NCBI RefSeq assembly: GCF_026745355.1
Contig: NC_079206.1
Location: forward strand, 37,448,402-37,512,401
Length of the DNA stretch: 64,000 bases
Reading direction: 5' to 3'
Source: Beta vulgaris subsp. vulgaris
Taxonomy: Eukaryota; Streptophyta; Magnoliopsida; Caryophyllales; Amaranthaceae
Within the stretch, counting starts at the first letter, position 1. Every line of letters begins with the position of its first letter. Shown in pieces: positions 10,969 to 22,657 of this stretch. The notes under the pieces were generated by a model. It was not told where the DNA came from, ran no database searches, and saw only the letters and a program-made list of their open reading frames with translations. Both the position numbers and the translations under genes were made by a program.

Positions 10969-12257
10969 TTGGATGAGTAAGTTAAGAGAGGGTAAAAAGC
11001 TAAAATTGTTTCATAAAGTTTATCATAATAAAAAGGTGCAATAAAAAACAAACACCTATCTATACTAGGAAAGTGGTGCAATTTTGAAAAATACAAACAA
11101 AGTATTTAAATAGAACAACGTTTAACTAACCTCTATTGATCCAACTGTAGCTGTCAATTTAGTTACTCGAGTCGGGTTTAGGTTGGATCATCTCGGATTT
11201 CAGGTCATGTTCAATCAGGTCATTAAATTAAACAGGTTGGGTACAGGTCAGGAACGGTCATAATCCGGTCAGGCCTTTCTCGGTTCATTTCTGCTTCCAG
11301 GTTCGGTTAGGTTCGGCGTGGTCAATTTCGAGACACGTCATCTTTCGTGATCATGTGGTGTCGGATCGGGCTTATTGCAGGTTTGTAGCAGGTGCTTTCA
11401 GTTCAGGTTATGTGTAGATCGAATACTTATCAGGTCAGGACCATAGCGATTTGGGTCAGGTTCGATTCGGGTTCAGGTTAGTAGTTATCGGGTTGTACCA
11501 TACTTGGTTTTGGGTCACTTTGTGGTCGCTTCAAGCACGAAATAGGTCATGGGTTTTGTGTGGTGCTGCTTAAAATTTGTATCATTTAAGATTTTATTGA
11601 AAATAATACTTGACTAGTTCATCTAGTTATATAACTTTTTATAATAGTGTTAGTTTATGATTTATGTTTCTATGTCGTGAAGTCAATGCCAAGTCGAGTT
11701 ATCAACAATCAAAAAGTCGAGTGAAATCCGGTAACATGCATGTAGTAACAAGTCGGGTAAAATAATGTACCAGGTTGCAACAGGTCTGATAAAATCAGAT
11801 AACAGGTCATAACAGGTGAGGTTAATGACAAGTTACGTTGAGTTATAATTAGTTTTAAGTCCTAATCAGGTCATGTGTAGAATCGGGTTCAGATCGTTGT
11901 TAGGTCGAATCATTTTAGTTATCGGTATTTTTCGGACGGGTATTAGTTCAGGTTCAGGTCATAGAGTATCGGGTCAAGAGCCGGTATCAGTTATTATCAT
12001 GTCGAGTACAGGTGAGGTTACAAATGAACTGTTTTGCCAAAATTTCAGGTGCAAGTCAGTTACAGGTCATTGTAGATTCAAGTCGGATTATGAGATCATG
12101 TCATTTTTTGACAGCTCTAGTTCCAACTATACCTTACCTAAGTTTTTTAAGCCGCGTAAAAATACATGACGATGGGAAGAAATTGATAATGGAAAAGATT
12201 GAATAATTTTTATGATTGCAAATTCTTTAATTATGATAAATGATAGTTTGAACAATG

Positions 12258-13046
12258 CAATGTAGCTAAGCGCAAATGAGCAGAGGTGCGTAGTTAATCT
12301 TTGCCAGTCAGGGGATAATCTTTTAGCTGCTGGGTATTGTATGTACTTGAGCTCGGTGATCTTTGTACTGACAATAGGAACAGGGGTCTATGCATTCACA
12401 TTAGATCCCATGTATGGTGAATTTGTATTAACCACAGAAGACATCAAGATACCCAAAGCTGGAAAAATATATTCTTTGAATGCAGGTAATTACCAAATGT
12501 GAGATCACAAATTGAAGAAGTACATTGATGACCTTAAAAATCCTGGACCAAGTGGAAAGCCTTACCGTGCTCGGTATATTGGAAGTTTGGTCGGGGACTT
12601 TCATCGGACACTCCTATATGGCGGCATTTATGGCTACCCGAGAGATTGAAAGAGCAAGAATGGAAAATTAAGGCTCTTGTATGAATGTGCACCAATGAGC
12701 TTTATAGTGGAGCAAGTCGGTGGAAAAGGGTCTGATGGGCATCAAAGAATTCTCGACATTCAACCAAATGAGGTAATTTTATTACACATCACATCCAAAG
12801 ATATTTTTTTAGCTCATTTGGAGCTTCCGCCATTGTACAATTTTGTTCATTTGTAATTATTAAAATGAACAATAAACATACAAAATAGTCTTAGTTGTAT
12901 CATGTCCACAATACAACCAAATGTAATAATAGTTGTATTGTCTATAAGTTTCTAATATTGTGCTATTTAAACAAGTACATCAGCGGGTACCACTCTACAT
13001 TGGGAGCCAGGAGGAAGTAGATAAGTTAGAGAAATATTTAGCATAA
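12258..13046 (+). pseudogene. Fructose-1,6-bisphosphatase, chloroplast type, 3' gene fragment (copy 2)
   Basis: Same gene fragment as at 1327-2113, with the intron in the same place (GT at 12773). The first part carries two in-frame stops: TGA near 12500, where FBPases have Trp, and TGA near 12647, after GGIYGYPRD. The terminal exon reads LYIGSQEEVDKLEKYLA and ends at 13046. Copy 2 keeps some residues closer to functional plastid FBPase than copy 1 does ([14 protein letters not shown]), while copy 1 keeps others (NEGNYQMW). The two have therefore decayed independently since a common, already truncated ancestor. Confidence 0.9.
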
Positions 13047-13429
13047 TTGTGCATTTGATAAACAAACTTGGGAAGTTTGCTTACAAAATGGATGCTCTTG
13101 AGTCAATGATTTTGTTTAGAAAAATATATAATGTCTAGTTGATAGAGCTTGGGAGGGCAAAGAAAAGTCACATTTGTAATTTACATTCGAATTATATTTT
13201 GACTTCGTTCCATCATCAGTGTTGTGTTGCCTATGTTGTCGTCACTCTTTCAAATATGTGTATAACGGTTTAATACTAGAAAAGTTTGTTATAAATTATC
13301 TAATAAGAACCACCTTTTTTCAAAAAGAGCTCGTCAATCGACACCCCAAGCCACTAGATAGGAAATTAAATTTATATATAACTACTTTAATTATTTGTGG
13401 GCAATGTATGTGGAAAAGCATAATTATCT

Positions 13430-14080
13430 CAAAGTCTTAGTTCTGTTAGGATTCTCTATGTAATTCTCTAGTTATGTTAGGAAACTATGTATTTTAATTG
13501 CTTTATAACTCTTTATTTTAGGCGTGTAAATGATAAAGGAATCCTATTTTGTTTAAGAGTCTAATTCCCTTATTGGAGTTTTGTTAGTTGCTTGGACTGT
13601 TTAGGAGTCTTTAAATTCTATCCTAGTATGTATGTCGTGTGATATAGTTATCACAAAGGCTGATTTGTTAAGTTATTTAGCTTAGCTAGGAGTTTTAATA
13701 TATTATCTTCTTAAGCTCGTTTAGTGTGCTTTGGATTTCTTTAGGTTGTTCTATATATTTCGAACAACAGCAATAATAATAGTAACGTGTATTTTGAGTT
13801 TAAGAAAAGTTGAATGCTTGTGCATTGATTATTGGTTGTCAAACCAAGAACATACAAATTGAGTTTTAAGTAAATCTCCTAGTCGAGGTTAGTCAGAGAC
13901 CTCTTATTCTCGAGGGAACAATAGAGCCTATCCAATATAAAGATCTAATCGTTATAACCTTTCAATAATTACAAGTGAGATTTGAGTGTTTTGAGACTTA
14001 TTCTTGATTTCACTATCCGTAAACACATCATCTGCTATCAGACCAAAGGCATCTAAGTCCCTTTGATGCTTAGAGGTTCT
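13430..14080 (+). repeat. LTR-like stretch and leader (copy 2)
   Basis: The first part matches 2485-2850 and uses the same words as 54960-55215. It continues with an A/T-rich leader and a TATCAGA word near 14035 that resembles the core of a Met-tRNA primer site. It is probably a degenerate 5' LTR plus primer region of a gypsy element. Boundaries are not certain, and no gag is visible downstream. Confidence 0.4.
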
Positions 14081-14889
14081 TGGAAAAGAAGAAAGAAGGA
14101 TGAAGAAGATCGCCCGTAACAGCTAATTTATGAGTGTTGGAGAAAAATAAACTGTGAACTACTAGTTTCCAAATTTTGCATAAAACTTTGGTCGATTGTT
14201 TAATAGATATAGGGCTAGGTCCTGTAAAAATTTTGTGTGGTTTGGAGACATAACATTATCACAGTAAGCAATTACTTTCGATGCAAAATTCTGGCAGACT
14301 GCGTCAGTTTGAGTTGATAGAGTTTAAAGGAGTGTCACTTGATTACTTGGAGGCTTATCAAAGACTTGATGGGCAACCCAAGAATTACAAGAGGAAATAC
14401 ACGATCTTACATGTCCATCCATCCTTGAAGAAAGATTAGCACAAATTCAAAGGAGATTTGCGAAGCTTCAAGATTTTGTTCAACTACTAAACGAGAGACA
14501 ACAACATGAAGAAAAACAACATCCTATTATTGAGGATGAATAAAAGATTGAAGTTTTACATTGTTCCAGGGATGAAGATTTGATTTTTACGGTTCCTCCT
14601 GATGAAGAAGTGATATATGTTTCGTTTTCATTGTAACTAAGGGTTGTTGATGATAATGTTTATCAAAGGGGCATACATATTGTTTCTTTTAGGAGGGATA
14701 ATGTGCATCTAACTTTGACATGGGGTTTGGAAAGATTATATTTTCATGGAGCAAAGGATGATCTTGACCGAAAGAAAGTGTTAGTTGAGTACAATGTTGT
14801 GTGCTTAATATGTGGTGCTAGTGATTTTCATGAGATTATTACATAGACTTGAAAACTTGAGACAATTTTTTTTAAATAAGGGGAGGAGG

Positions 14890-15429
14890 ATGTATGTGAA
14901 AAATTACTATTTATACAAGAATTAGTTAGAAGGCCAACAAACTCTAACTAACTTGTCTAACCAACTTGTTGACATGTAATATAAAATAATAATATAGTTT
15001 ATAGAATGTATACTTCATGGGTTCATATACTTCATTTATTTCATTGGTAAGCTCAAAAAATTAAGATTTTTCGGGTTCAGTTATTGGATATACAACACGT
15101 GGGACTTGGGTTGAATTTGGCTATGGTGTTCTTGTGATATTCAATACCCAAACTTTTTTGATGTGGGCACAATTTTCTATGAATTTGTGCTATAATTTTT
15201 GATATTGTTTTTGGTGTTCTCATTGCACAGTTATGAAACTTTATTATAGATTTCATGTTTTTGGGAAAAACTCACAATGTAAAGTTATTAAAATGTAATT
15301 TCATCCATTTGTGATTTAATTCATGTTATTCAAAGCTATGATATCATTTGTAATTTGCATCCAATAGGAAAAAAAGAGGTGGGAGAGAGAGAGAGAGAGA
15401 GCGGGAGGCGCGCCAGCTCCTAACGTTAG
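14890..15429. other. AT-rich intergenic stretch with a short GA repeat
   Basis: I see no gene here. A (GA)n run of about 20 bp lies at 15384-15402, followed by a GC-rich patch (GGCGCGCC). The sequence immediately after the purine run at 14881-14889 starts TGTATGTG and could be the start of a truncated LTR. Confidence 0.5.
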
Positions 15430-16175
15430 GCCCTCGTGTTTTTTCAGTTTCTATGTTGTACCCCATCTTTCTAGAATTTCTACGCTATGCCCTTATGTTA
15501 TCTATTTTTAATACAAAATGACATTGCTGTTAAGTGGATGTTATGTGTCCCATTAGTGAAATTAATAATGATTAATTAATCAAATAAATTTGAGTAGCTG
15601 TTAAAAAAAGTATGAGAGGGAAACTTTCCCACCTAAAAAACTAGGGTTTGACTCCCTTTTATTAAACTTCTTTCCCCTGCCAAAATCTTAATCTTCTTCC
15701 GTTTATCTTTGAAGCTCCTCTCCATCATTAACAATGTTGTAAGTTTTAGAACCATACCTAAGGAGAAGGATTTTACTTCAATTTCCACAACTGAGTTCAA
15801 GAATCTTGCGCCTAAAAGACTCCACCTTTAGCTAGGGTTCTTCAAAATTCAACTGCCATTATCTTCGTTGTTCAATTGCGCAAAATAGCGTAACTTTTTT
15901 ACTTTGGGATTATACTTTTGGGATAGAGGGAGTAAGGAAGTTGAATGATCAATACAGGATAGAGAGGAGGGGTATTTTATTTTCTTTTTTTTTTTTGGTT
16001 CGAAAAAATTATAAAATTGACGGTAGGTGACACATTTAATGCCAAACCTAACGTCTGTCATTAATAAGCCCTCATTAATGGCATTTTGTATAAATATAGA
16101 TAACATAAGGGCACAGTGTAGAAATTCCAGAAAGATGGGGTACAACGTAGAAAATGAAAAAACACGAGGGCATAA
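15430..16175. mobile_element. Foldback element with about 80-bp inverted arms
   Basis: The left arm, 15430-15512, and the right arm, 16096-16172, are near-perfect reverse complements: both read GCCCTCGTGTTTTTTCA, TGTACCCCATCTTTCT and GCCCTTATGTTATCTAT in order from the outside inward. The inner 580 bp holds no gene; a plus-strand C-rich patch and a T-run are present. No clear target duplication was found. This is likely a non-autonomous DNA transposon of MULE or foldback type. Confidence 0.7.
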
Positions 16176-16369
16176 AGTAGAAAAACCCTATTTTGAACTA
16201 AGACCAAAAACTAAACAAGAAGATGAGATGGGGATGATATATACAAGGGATAGAATTTTGAACCAAAACTTTAGATATTGTGGTACTTAATTAACAAATA
16301 GTCAATGGCCTAAGATTATGCTAAATATCGAAGAAGAATAAGATGTAGATGTATGGGTAGTATTCTAAA

Positions 16370-16830
16370 TCTACTGTTGGACACATCTTAGTGTCCGACA
16401 CGAAACCCTTCAGGACGCGAACTCACTAGAATGGACCAAGCACTAGTAGAATAATTGACCGGGATAACACTCGCAGCGCACCGAAAAGGATAAAATAAGG
16501 GAACCTTCCCTCCACTCAGACTCTTCTCAGTCGTATACGTGTCCCAAGATTACGCATCATGTCACATGAATAGTACTCCTGTAAAAAACCAAATGGTACT
16601 ATTCTGCAGGTACATCCTCTCACATACTAAAAATAGTTTATCTCTCTCTAGCTTTCTCTCTCTAAATCCTTCGTGCACATTAACTGACTTGAGCGTCGGA
16701 GGGGGTTTCCTCGCATCCCCCGAGGGTAGCTCACGTTTGTTCTCTTGTAAGTTCACAACTCTCGGACAACCCCTAATCATTGACGGACTTCTCAAAGGTC
16801 TGCCACCGTTTCAACACCGAAACAATAGAG
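16370..16830. repeat. LTR/leader-like fragment
   Basis: The stretch contains GTGTCCGACACG, a CTCTCTCTAGCTTTCTCTCTCT leader-like run, and the words GACTTGAGCGTCGGAGGGGG and CCCCCGAGGG, a combination I associate with the R/U5 part of plant gypsy LTRs. There is no coding capacity. Open frames here are short and unsupported. From 16830 to 17190 I see nothing else. Confidence 0.35.
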
Positions 16831-17195
16831 ATGAAAAAACATAACTTGTTTTTGAACCAAAATCGAAAATTTGACCCTTTCTTTGAAAAAGAAATGTAAT
16901 CTTTCAAGAATGGAACCAAAATCAAGCGTAAAGCAAAGAAACTATGAAATTTCAACAAAATGAATCTATTCATAAAACCTAGATTTAAAAAAATCTAAAA
17001 ATTGTTGCTTTGGATGGAATAATCTTGTTGAAGCCCAAGAAAAACAAAAAAAAATGGAAAAGTTCGGCAGGTCACCCGTCTACAAGGACCATGCATAGCA
17101 AATGCACATGAAAGTTGGCTTTGCTATAGAGTAGTCAAAAGTTGGGACCTTTTATGGAGGAAAGATCATAATTGAGACCACCCTTATCAATTTTT

Positions 17196-17392
17196 TCTAT
17201 ATTTTAATGCTAATAAAAGAAAATGCATATCAAGTTCGGAAAAAAAGCACCCGAAGCAACGCCCGAGCTCAAAATACTAGTTTAGTATAAATGGAAAAGA
17301 GATTTTTCTATATTTTAATGCTAATAAAAGAAAATGCATATCAAGTTCGGAAAAAAAAGCACCTGAGGCAATGCCCGAGCTCAAAATACTAG
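17196..17392. repeat. Two tandem 85-bp copies with Helitron-like ends
   Basis: Two near-identical blocks, 17196-17280 and 17307-17392, each begin TCTATATTTTAATGC and end with a C/G-rich imperfect hairpin followed by ATACTAG and then T. TC at the start and CTAG followed by T at the end are the termini expected of Helitrons. At 85 bp these would be extremely short derivatives, or a tandem duplication of a 3' end region. Confidence 0.4.
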
Positions 17393-17954
17393 TTTAATAT
17401 AAAGGGAAAAGAGAAAAAAGGTGATTTCTGATGAAAACAGTGAAAATTCAAATTACTTTTTGGTTGGCCAAGTACTTCAAATAAGAAAAGTTTAAGTAAT
17501 ATAAAAATAAATAAAAAACAATCATTTAATCAAATTTTAGCAATTAAATAAAAACGGGATTATAATATAGACTCATCATCATATATAATATTAAAGCAAG
17601 AAAAAAACATCCAATGTGGCAATCCCGTATTCTTTCTCGCCTCTCATTGCTCTTTGATTTTTCGACTCCTCTCATTCACTTGCCACGTGTCACTTATTAA
17701 AGTAATTTTGCAAATCCTCTTTAATTGAGGCAATGAAGCATGTATGGCAAATTAGCACCAAATCAATTCCTTCCAAATTCTTCACATGTGTTGCTACTAT
17801 ATTATAATTGATTCTTCAACATGGTTTGGTGATTCTTTCCAAATATTGGGCTCTTCTTCAAAACGTATGATTCTTCAACATAGTTATAGTATAGTAGCAA
17901 AGGCAATTCATTTTGTATTATGGCTATCAAGTTCTTCATCTTCCTAATATTATA

Positions 17955-18272
17955 CTCCCTCCGTTTCCTAAAGATCTTCCCTCTTTCCGTTTAAGGGTGT
18001 TTCCAAAAGATCTTCCCTCTTTTGCTTTATTCCTTATTTGGCAAAATAAATTTCCTTATTTACCCTCTCATGTCACTATCATATGGTCCACCATTACATT
18101 ATTAATTCAATTTTACTCCCTTTCTCTCTCCTACTTTAACCCCTTTTTATTTGTTTATTTATCTTAACCCCTTTCTCTCTCTTACTTTACTCACACCATG
18201 CCCCACACAACTTGATTTTCCTTGGTATCTGTAGGAACAGTAAGTGGGAAGATCTTTAGGAAACGGAGGAAG
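17955..18272. mobile_element. Stowaway-type MITE (318 bp)
   Basis: Terminal inverted repeats start CTCCCTCCGTTTCCTAAAGA and end with the imperfect reverse complement TCTTTAGGAAACGGAGGAAG. TA dinucleotides flank both ends (17953-17954 and 18273-18274), the duplication made by Tc1/mariner-type transposases. There is no coding capacity. A degenerate internal repeat of the terminal word occurs near 18005. Confidence 0.9.
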
Positions 18273-18274
18273 TA

Positions 18275-19304
18275 TATAATAAACAAAATAATTCCTTCCA
18301 TCTCACCACAGGTGATTTTCATTATTGCTTAGGGATTGAGAAACTTATGTTTTATTTAATAGAATTAGGGATTAGGCTTTGAGAAGAATGCAAAATTTTG
18401 AAGGAATTGTGTTGATGTGAGAATTTCATCAGATTATAATTGATTGTGATGAATCGATGATTGATAGATGTCGTCCCGTCTAACAATAGCTTCATCGATC
18501 TCTTGATGCGAGAATTATGGTGAATGACATCAATCTTATTGACTTTTTTCAAATTTAAATTTTATAGAAATTTATACAGATTTGGAATTTCTAACAAAAT
18601 TGAATGTTTGAAGGAGATATGAGGATACATAACACTTTTTTGTATTTAGTGATAAATATTGTACATGCATTACCATCTTATTTCTAAACTAATCATTCAT
18701 TAACTTATGGCCTGTTTGTTATTATTTTTTATTTTGAGTTTTTTTACAAAAACTAAAAAGAAAATATGTAAAATAGAAAAATATGTATTTAAAAAAAGGT
18801 AAGTCAAGAAATATATCAATTATTTTCAAGTACTTTATTTAATTTGCAAGATCTTATATTATTTTGAAGATATATGTTTGTTAACTAAAGGTTTGCAATA
18901 TTTTTGGAAAAAAAATAGTTGTACGTAATTTAGGTAGTGCTTTTCTAAATAATGAACATAAAGCATCTAACTTTTTAGTGGTATGAATTACATTTGAAGT
19001 GGGAGAATTACATTGATGCAATGTTTTCCATTAGTATCAATATATTTAAAAGGATAGTAATATCAATTACTATTATGCAAACATCAATCAAACTTACATG
19101 TGTAATATTAGTTAGAAGGATCTATAAGAAAACTTATATGGGGAGTAAAGCAGATTAATAATAGATAAAAATGAAAAAAGGTTTCAAAAAGATTTCAATT
19201 TGTAACAAAAATTTGAATGATATCAGTGACCACCTAAATAGAATAGAAAAATGATCACTTTGGTAAACATATAGCCCGATTGGAAAAGTTACAAAAGTAT
19301 GTAA
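18275..19304. other. AT-rich intergenic stretch, no gene seen
   Basis: About 1 kb of A/T-rich sequence with short A and T runs. I find no convincing reading frame, RNA gene or element end. Confidence 0.5.
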
Positions 19305-19394
19305 GGGACTGTTCTCTTCAGCATAAAACAGCTGAACTGAACTGAACTGATTGGAGCTGAACTGAACTGAAAATAAGCTGGGGAGAACAGGCCC
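19305..19394. mobile_element. Tourist-like MITE, 90 bp
   Basis: The ends are GGGACTGTTCTCTTC and GGGGAGAACAGGCCC (imperfect inverted repeats), flanked by TAA on both sides (19302-19304 and 19395-19397). A 3-bp TWA-type duplication fits PIF/Harbinger-derived Tourist elements. The interior is mostly GAACT repeats. A larger relative lies at 21787-22050. Confidence 0.75.
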
Positions 19395-20395
19395 TAAGGG
19401 ATGAAAAAGGAATTGTAATTTCTTGACAATAGTTAGAAGAACTAAAACAATAATTTACCATACTTTTAAAATTCATATCTATATTTATATATACTATTAT
19501 CTAAAGCAAAATTCTAAATCCTACGTGGCAAGCTCATGTTTACCAAGCAATTCAACTCTGGAAGGATGTATATACGAAGTTCAATCTATATGATATATGA
19601 ACAAAGCCATGGAGGATGTATCATCATATAGATTATTGAACTTCGTTTATTGAGCAAAGCCAAGTTCGAAATTATGCAAAAAAAAAAAAAATCATAACTT
19701 GCTTATGTAGCTTCCGTCAATCAAGGAATAATTTGCATATATGATATAATTGATGTATTGCTTATTGACTGAAAAGGAAACAATCAGTAAGAATATAATT
19801 TATGTATGTGTTTTAGGGAGTTGGAGTTTACATATCAACATTTACTTTTGAAAATATAACTTTTTTTTCTGAATAATTCATTTACCGGAGTTAAAAAATT
19901 ATAAGGATCTATCATATGTTGATGCCTGATCATGGGCCCTTTTCCTAAAAAAAACATAAGGCATTTTATACGCAGCTTGATTTCTTTGCCACATATATAC
20001 CATGTCAGTTAAACAATATTACTGAAAAAAATCTTTGAATCTCAACAATAGAAAAAATAGGCAACTATTAAGTTAAATAAAGTTAGGAGTTAATTAGGTA
20101 ATCAGTCAAATAATTAAGTATATATTAAGAAAATATAGAGAGAGTATTATACTTATTATTCGAAATAAGTTATAAGTCAAAATCTTATAACACATTTAGT
20201 GGCGAATCCAGGATTTTGCAACTGGTGAGTCACCACTGTCCACAACAAAATGTCAATCAATAATGAATGCATGAATTTAAAACTTCATAAAAGTTTCACT
20301 CTAGAAGTAATACTCCGATCCAATTTTCCGAGATTTAAACCATATTCATAAAAAAAATGTATTTTCATTAAAAAAAACCATAATAAAATTAAATA

Positions 20396-20652
20396 CTACC
20401 TCCGTTCTCTTTTAGTTGCAACGTTTGACAAATTGCACTATTCATGTTTTCTTATTTGACCACATTTATTGATTTATATGTTAAACAAAATATAGTCATG
20501 TGGGGTCTTGTTTGATTCGTTTCGATGTAAGCTTTCATAATATCAAATTTTTATAATTTTTACTTACATACAATTAGAGATAAAACGATTTGAAATTGTA
20601 CATTGGCAAGCGTGAAAGTCAAAACGTTGCAACTAAATAAAAACAGAGGTAG
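20396..20652. mobile_element. Stowaway-type MITE (257 bp)
   Basis: Inverted ends CTACCTCCGTTCTC and its near-complement ending in AACAGAGGTAG are flanked by TA (20394-20395 and 20653-20654). The inner arms share GTTGCAACGTTTGAC and its complement. No coding capacity. Confidence 0.85.
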
Positions 20653-21786
20653 TATGAACTAATACAAGATACTCAAAACACGAGTTTTCAAATATAAAAC
20701 TAAAGATCAACTAATTTCAAGCCAATTAGTACATTTGTACCACAACTTGAAGTTATTCACCACACCCATCAAATTTTTTAAAGGATTAATAATGGGTCAA
20801 TGAATATTAACTACATCAACTGCTAAACACACAGATCATAAGCAATTCTCAAGGTAAATAAATACATGATTATAAAACTTTAAATCATAAGATACTATTT
20901 ATACAATGAGTTGGGAAAACAACATAAAATCTTAAACTTATGGAACAAAATTTCCCGCGCAATTTGCAAAGGTATAATAGCAAATTAAAATTTACATTTA
21001 TGTATATACTTATTTTTTTTTATTCCTAACTTTTATATCATTTATTTGATAGATGAACGTGTTAAATATTTTCACCATGATTTTAGGAGAGATAACATAA
21101 AATTTTAAATTTATAAAAGAAAAAACTCTCCATGCAGTTACCAGTGGATGGCCAAATATGATGCATTGGTAGTGCAAAAAGGTAGAATAAGACTTCCATA
21201 AGTGGTTGTTGAAACCGGCGTATGGTTGAATGTTATTGGTGGTGCGAATTGTGATTTTATCTGAGACTCGATAGGAAGCAATAGACAGAACAAATACTAT
21301 TCCTATCAACTTTTTAAAAAAAATATAGGTAGGTCATGTGATCATCCACCATCGCATTAACTACATCAGCTATTGAACACACGAGTTATAATTCAGTTTC
21401 TAAAATAATCTCAAAACATGATTATGAAATCTTAAAGCCCAAGTTAATATTCACCAACATGATTTTTAGGACAAACTTCTTAAAATCTTCAATTTATTAG
21501 ACAAAACATTTCCCGTGCAAGATGCACGATGCTCGGAAAGTTAATGTTTTTTCCGAAAGCAATGTTGGAGAAAAAAATATTTATCCCAAGAATGACACGA
21601 ATCCCGTCTAACTTCACTAAATTTCCTATCATATATCAGAGACGGCAATTTTCTTTAATTAATGATTTGTTTTGCTATGACTATAAATAAAGTCAAGAGA
21701 CAAACTCTGCCTCATTATCTTCAGATTCCTGTTTTCAGGCATGGACAATTTTATGATGACGTTTTTCAGAATTATGAGCAAAATAG

Positions 21787-22050
21787 AGGCCTGTTCTCTT
21801 CGGCATAAAACAGCTGGACTGAACTGAACTGATCCGAACTGAATTGAATTGAACTAAATTGATCCGAACTGAACTGAACTGATTTGAACTAAACTGAACT
21901 GAATTGAACTGAATTGAACTGAACTGAAATGAATAGTGATATGTGAGAGTAAAAGTATTGTCAAGAGCTGAACTGAACTGAACTGAACTGATCTGAACTG
22001 AACTGAATTGAACTGAACTGAACTGAAAGTAAGCCGGGGAGAACAGGCCC
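21787..22050. mobile_element. Tourist-like MITE with expanded GAACT repeats (264 bp)
   Basis: The ends AGGCCTGTTCTCTTCGGC and CCGGGGAGAACAGGCCC match those of the 90-bp element at 19305, flanked by TAG on both sides (21784-21786 and 22051-22053). The interior is largely (CTGAA)n-type repeats in two blocks separated by about 50 bp of non-repetitive sequence. This produces long open frames of Ser-Val-Gln-Phe on the minus strand that are not genes. Confidence 0.8.
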
Positions 22051-22590
22051 TAGGTCTCAAGATCCTTCTGTTTGATAAAAAACATTGTTTGCATGAAAAT
22101 ACGCCAAATGTAGTTTACAAGGAAGTGTTCGCAAACATATAAATTGATTTGGAAATTTCATTTGTAATTTTTGTTCATCACCACTCATACTTTATGTTTT
22201 ATGGTTTTGTGTAATATAGGAAATTAAGTCAATGTTATTATGCGACTTCCTTTAAATATGCAATAAAACAATAAATACTCACGTGCATTATGCACGGGTC
22301 TTAATACTAGTGAAGTTGAAAAAAGAAAGAAGCCAATCCCTACAAAAAAAGGAAAAAAAAAAAAAAGAAGCCAGCAAAGGAAAAAACGTAAGTAGAAATT
22401 TAAATATTTATGATGCATTTTCTATTAATAAATGGCCTACAAGCACAATTTAACTTTTTTTTTTTTTGTTTCCAAAGAAAGAAATTCATAAAATCCACTG
22501 ATTTTCACCTCTTTACTTACTTTTCCACTATCTAAAAGCATTATCGAGTTGACCTCTTAGTCTTAAAGTTTGCAAACAACAAATAAGAGT

Positions 22591-22657
22591 TCATAGGCCC
22601 AGCAAAATGTAGTAAACGAGTGTGATAGGTAACGCGATTAGCATCCCAAATATGACA
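22591..22657 (-). CDS. PIN1: PIN exon 6 with stop
   Basis: 67 nt after a TTGCAG acceptor. Encodes [20 protein letters not shown] followed by L and TGA at 22591-22593. The preceding intron is the shortest (108 bp). 3' of it I see no other gene down to the Helitron-like end at 22310. Confidence 0.96.

Larger units (their letters stand above)
10969..14889 (+). repeat. Copy 2 of the duplicated 4-4.5 kb unit
   Basis: This is the same order as copy 1: AGGTC-rich tract, bisphosphatase remnant, LTR-like stretch, then a shared 0.7 kb right part (14205-14889) ending in GGGGAGGAGG. It differs by scattered substitutions and small indels along its length, so the duplication is not very recent. In place of the copy-1-specific block it has 13783-14205, which reads like the end of an LTR followed by a primer-site-like TATCAGA word near 14035 and a short A/G-rich leader. 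Copy 2 may therefore be closer to the ancestral arrangement. Confidence 0.8.
19479..22310 (+). mobile_element. Candidate Helitron
   Basis: The 3' end is convincing: a short hairpin (CGTGCA loop TGCACG, 22282-22296), then 10 bases, then CTAG at 22307-22310 followed by T, as in plant Helitron termini. The proposed 5' end, at an AT|TC site near 19479 followed by an A/T-rich start and a CTAAAGCAAAATTCTAAATC word, is less certain. A similar start-like sequence lies near 17574. No RepHel coding was seen, so it would be non-autonomous. A Stowaway and a Tourist-like MITE sit inside it. Confidence 0.4.

Noticed and set aside
4558..10975. Inverted 13-bp words CCAACTTACCCTT (4563-4575) and AAGGGTAAGTTGG (10960-10972) as terminal repeats of an element hosting the LINE
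   Set aside because: The right word overlaps the start of the second large repeat unit, where copy 1 has a similar but shorter version, so the match may be chance or part of the unit. No target duplication could be fixed.
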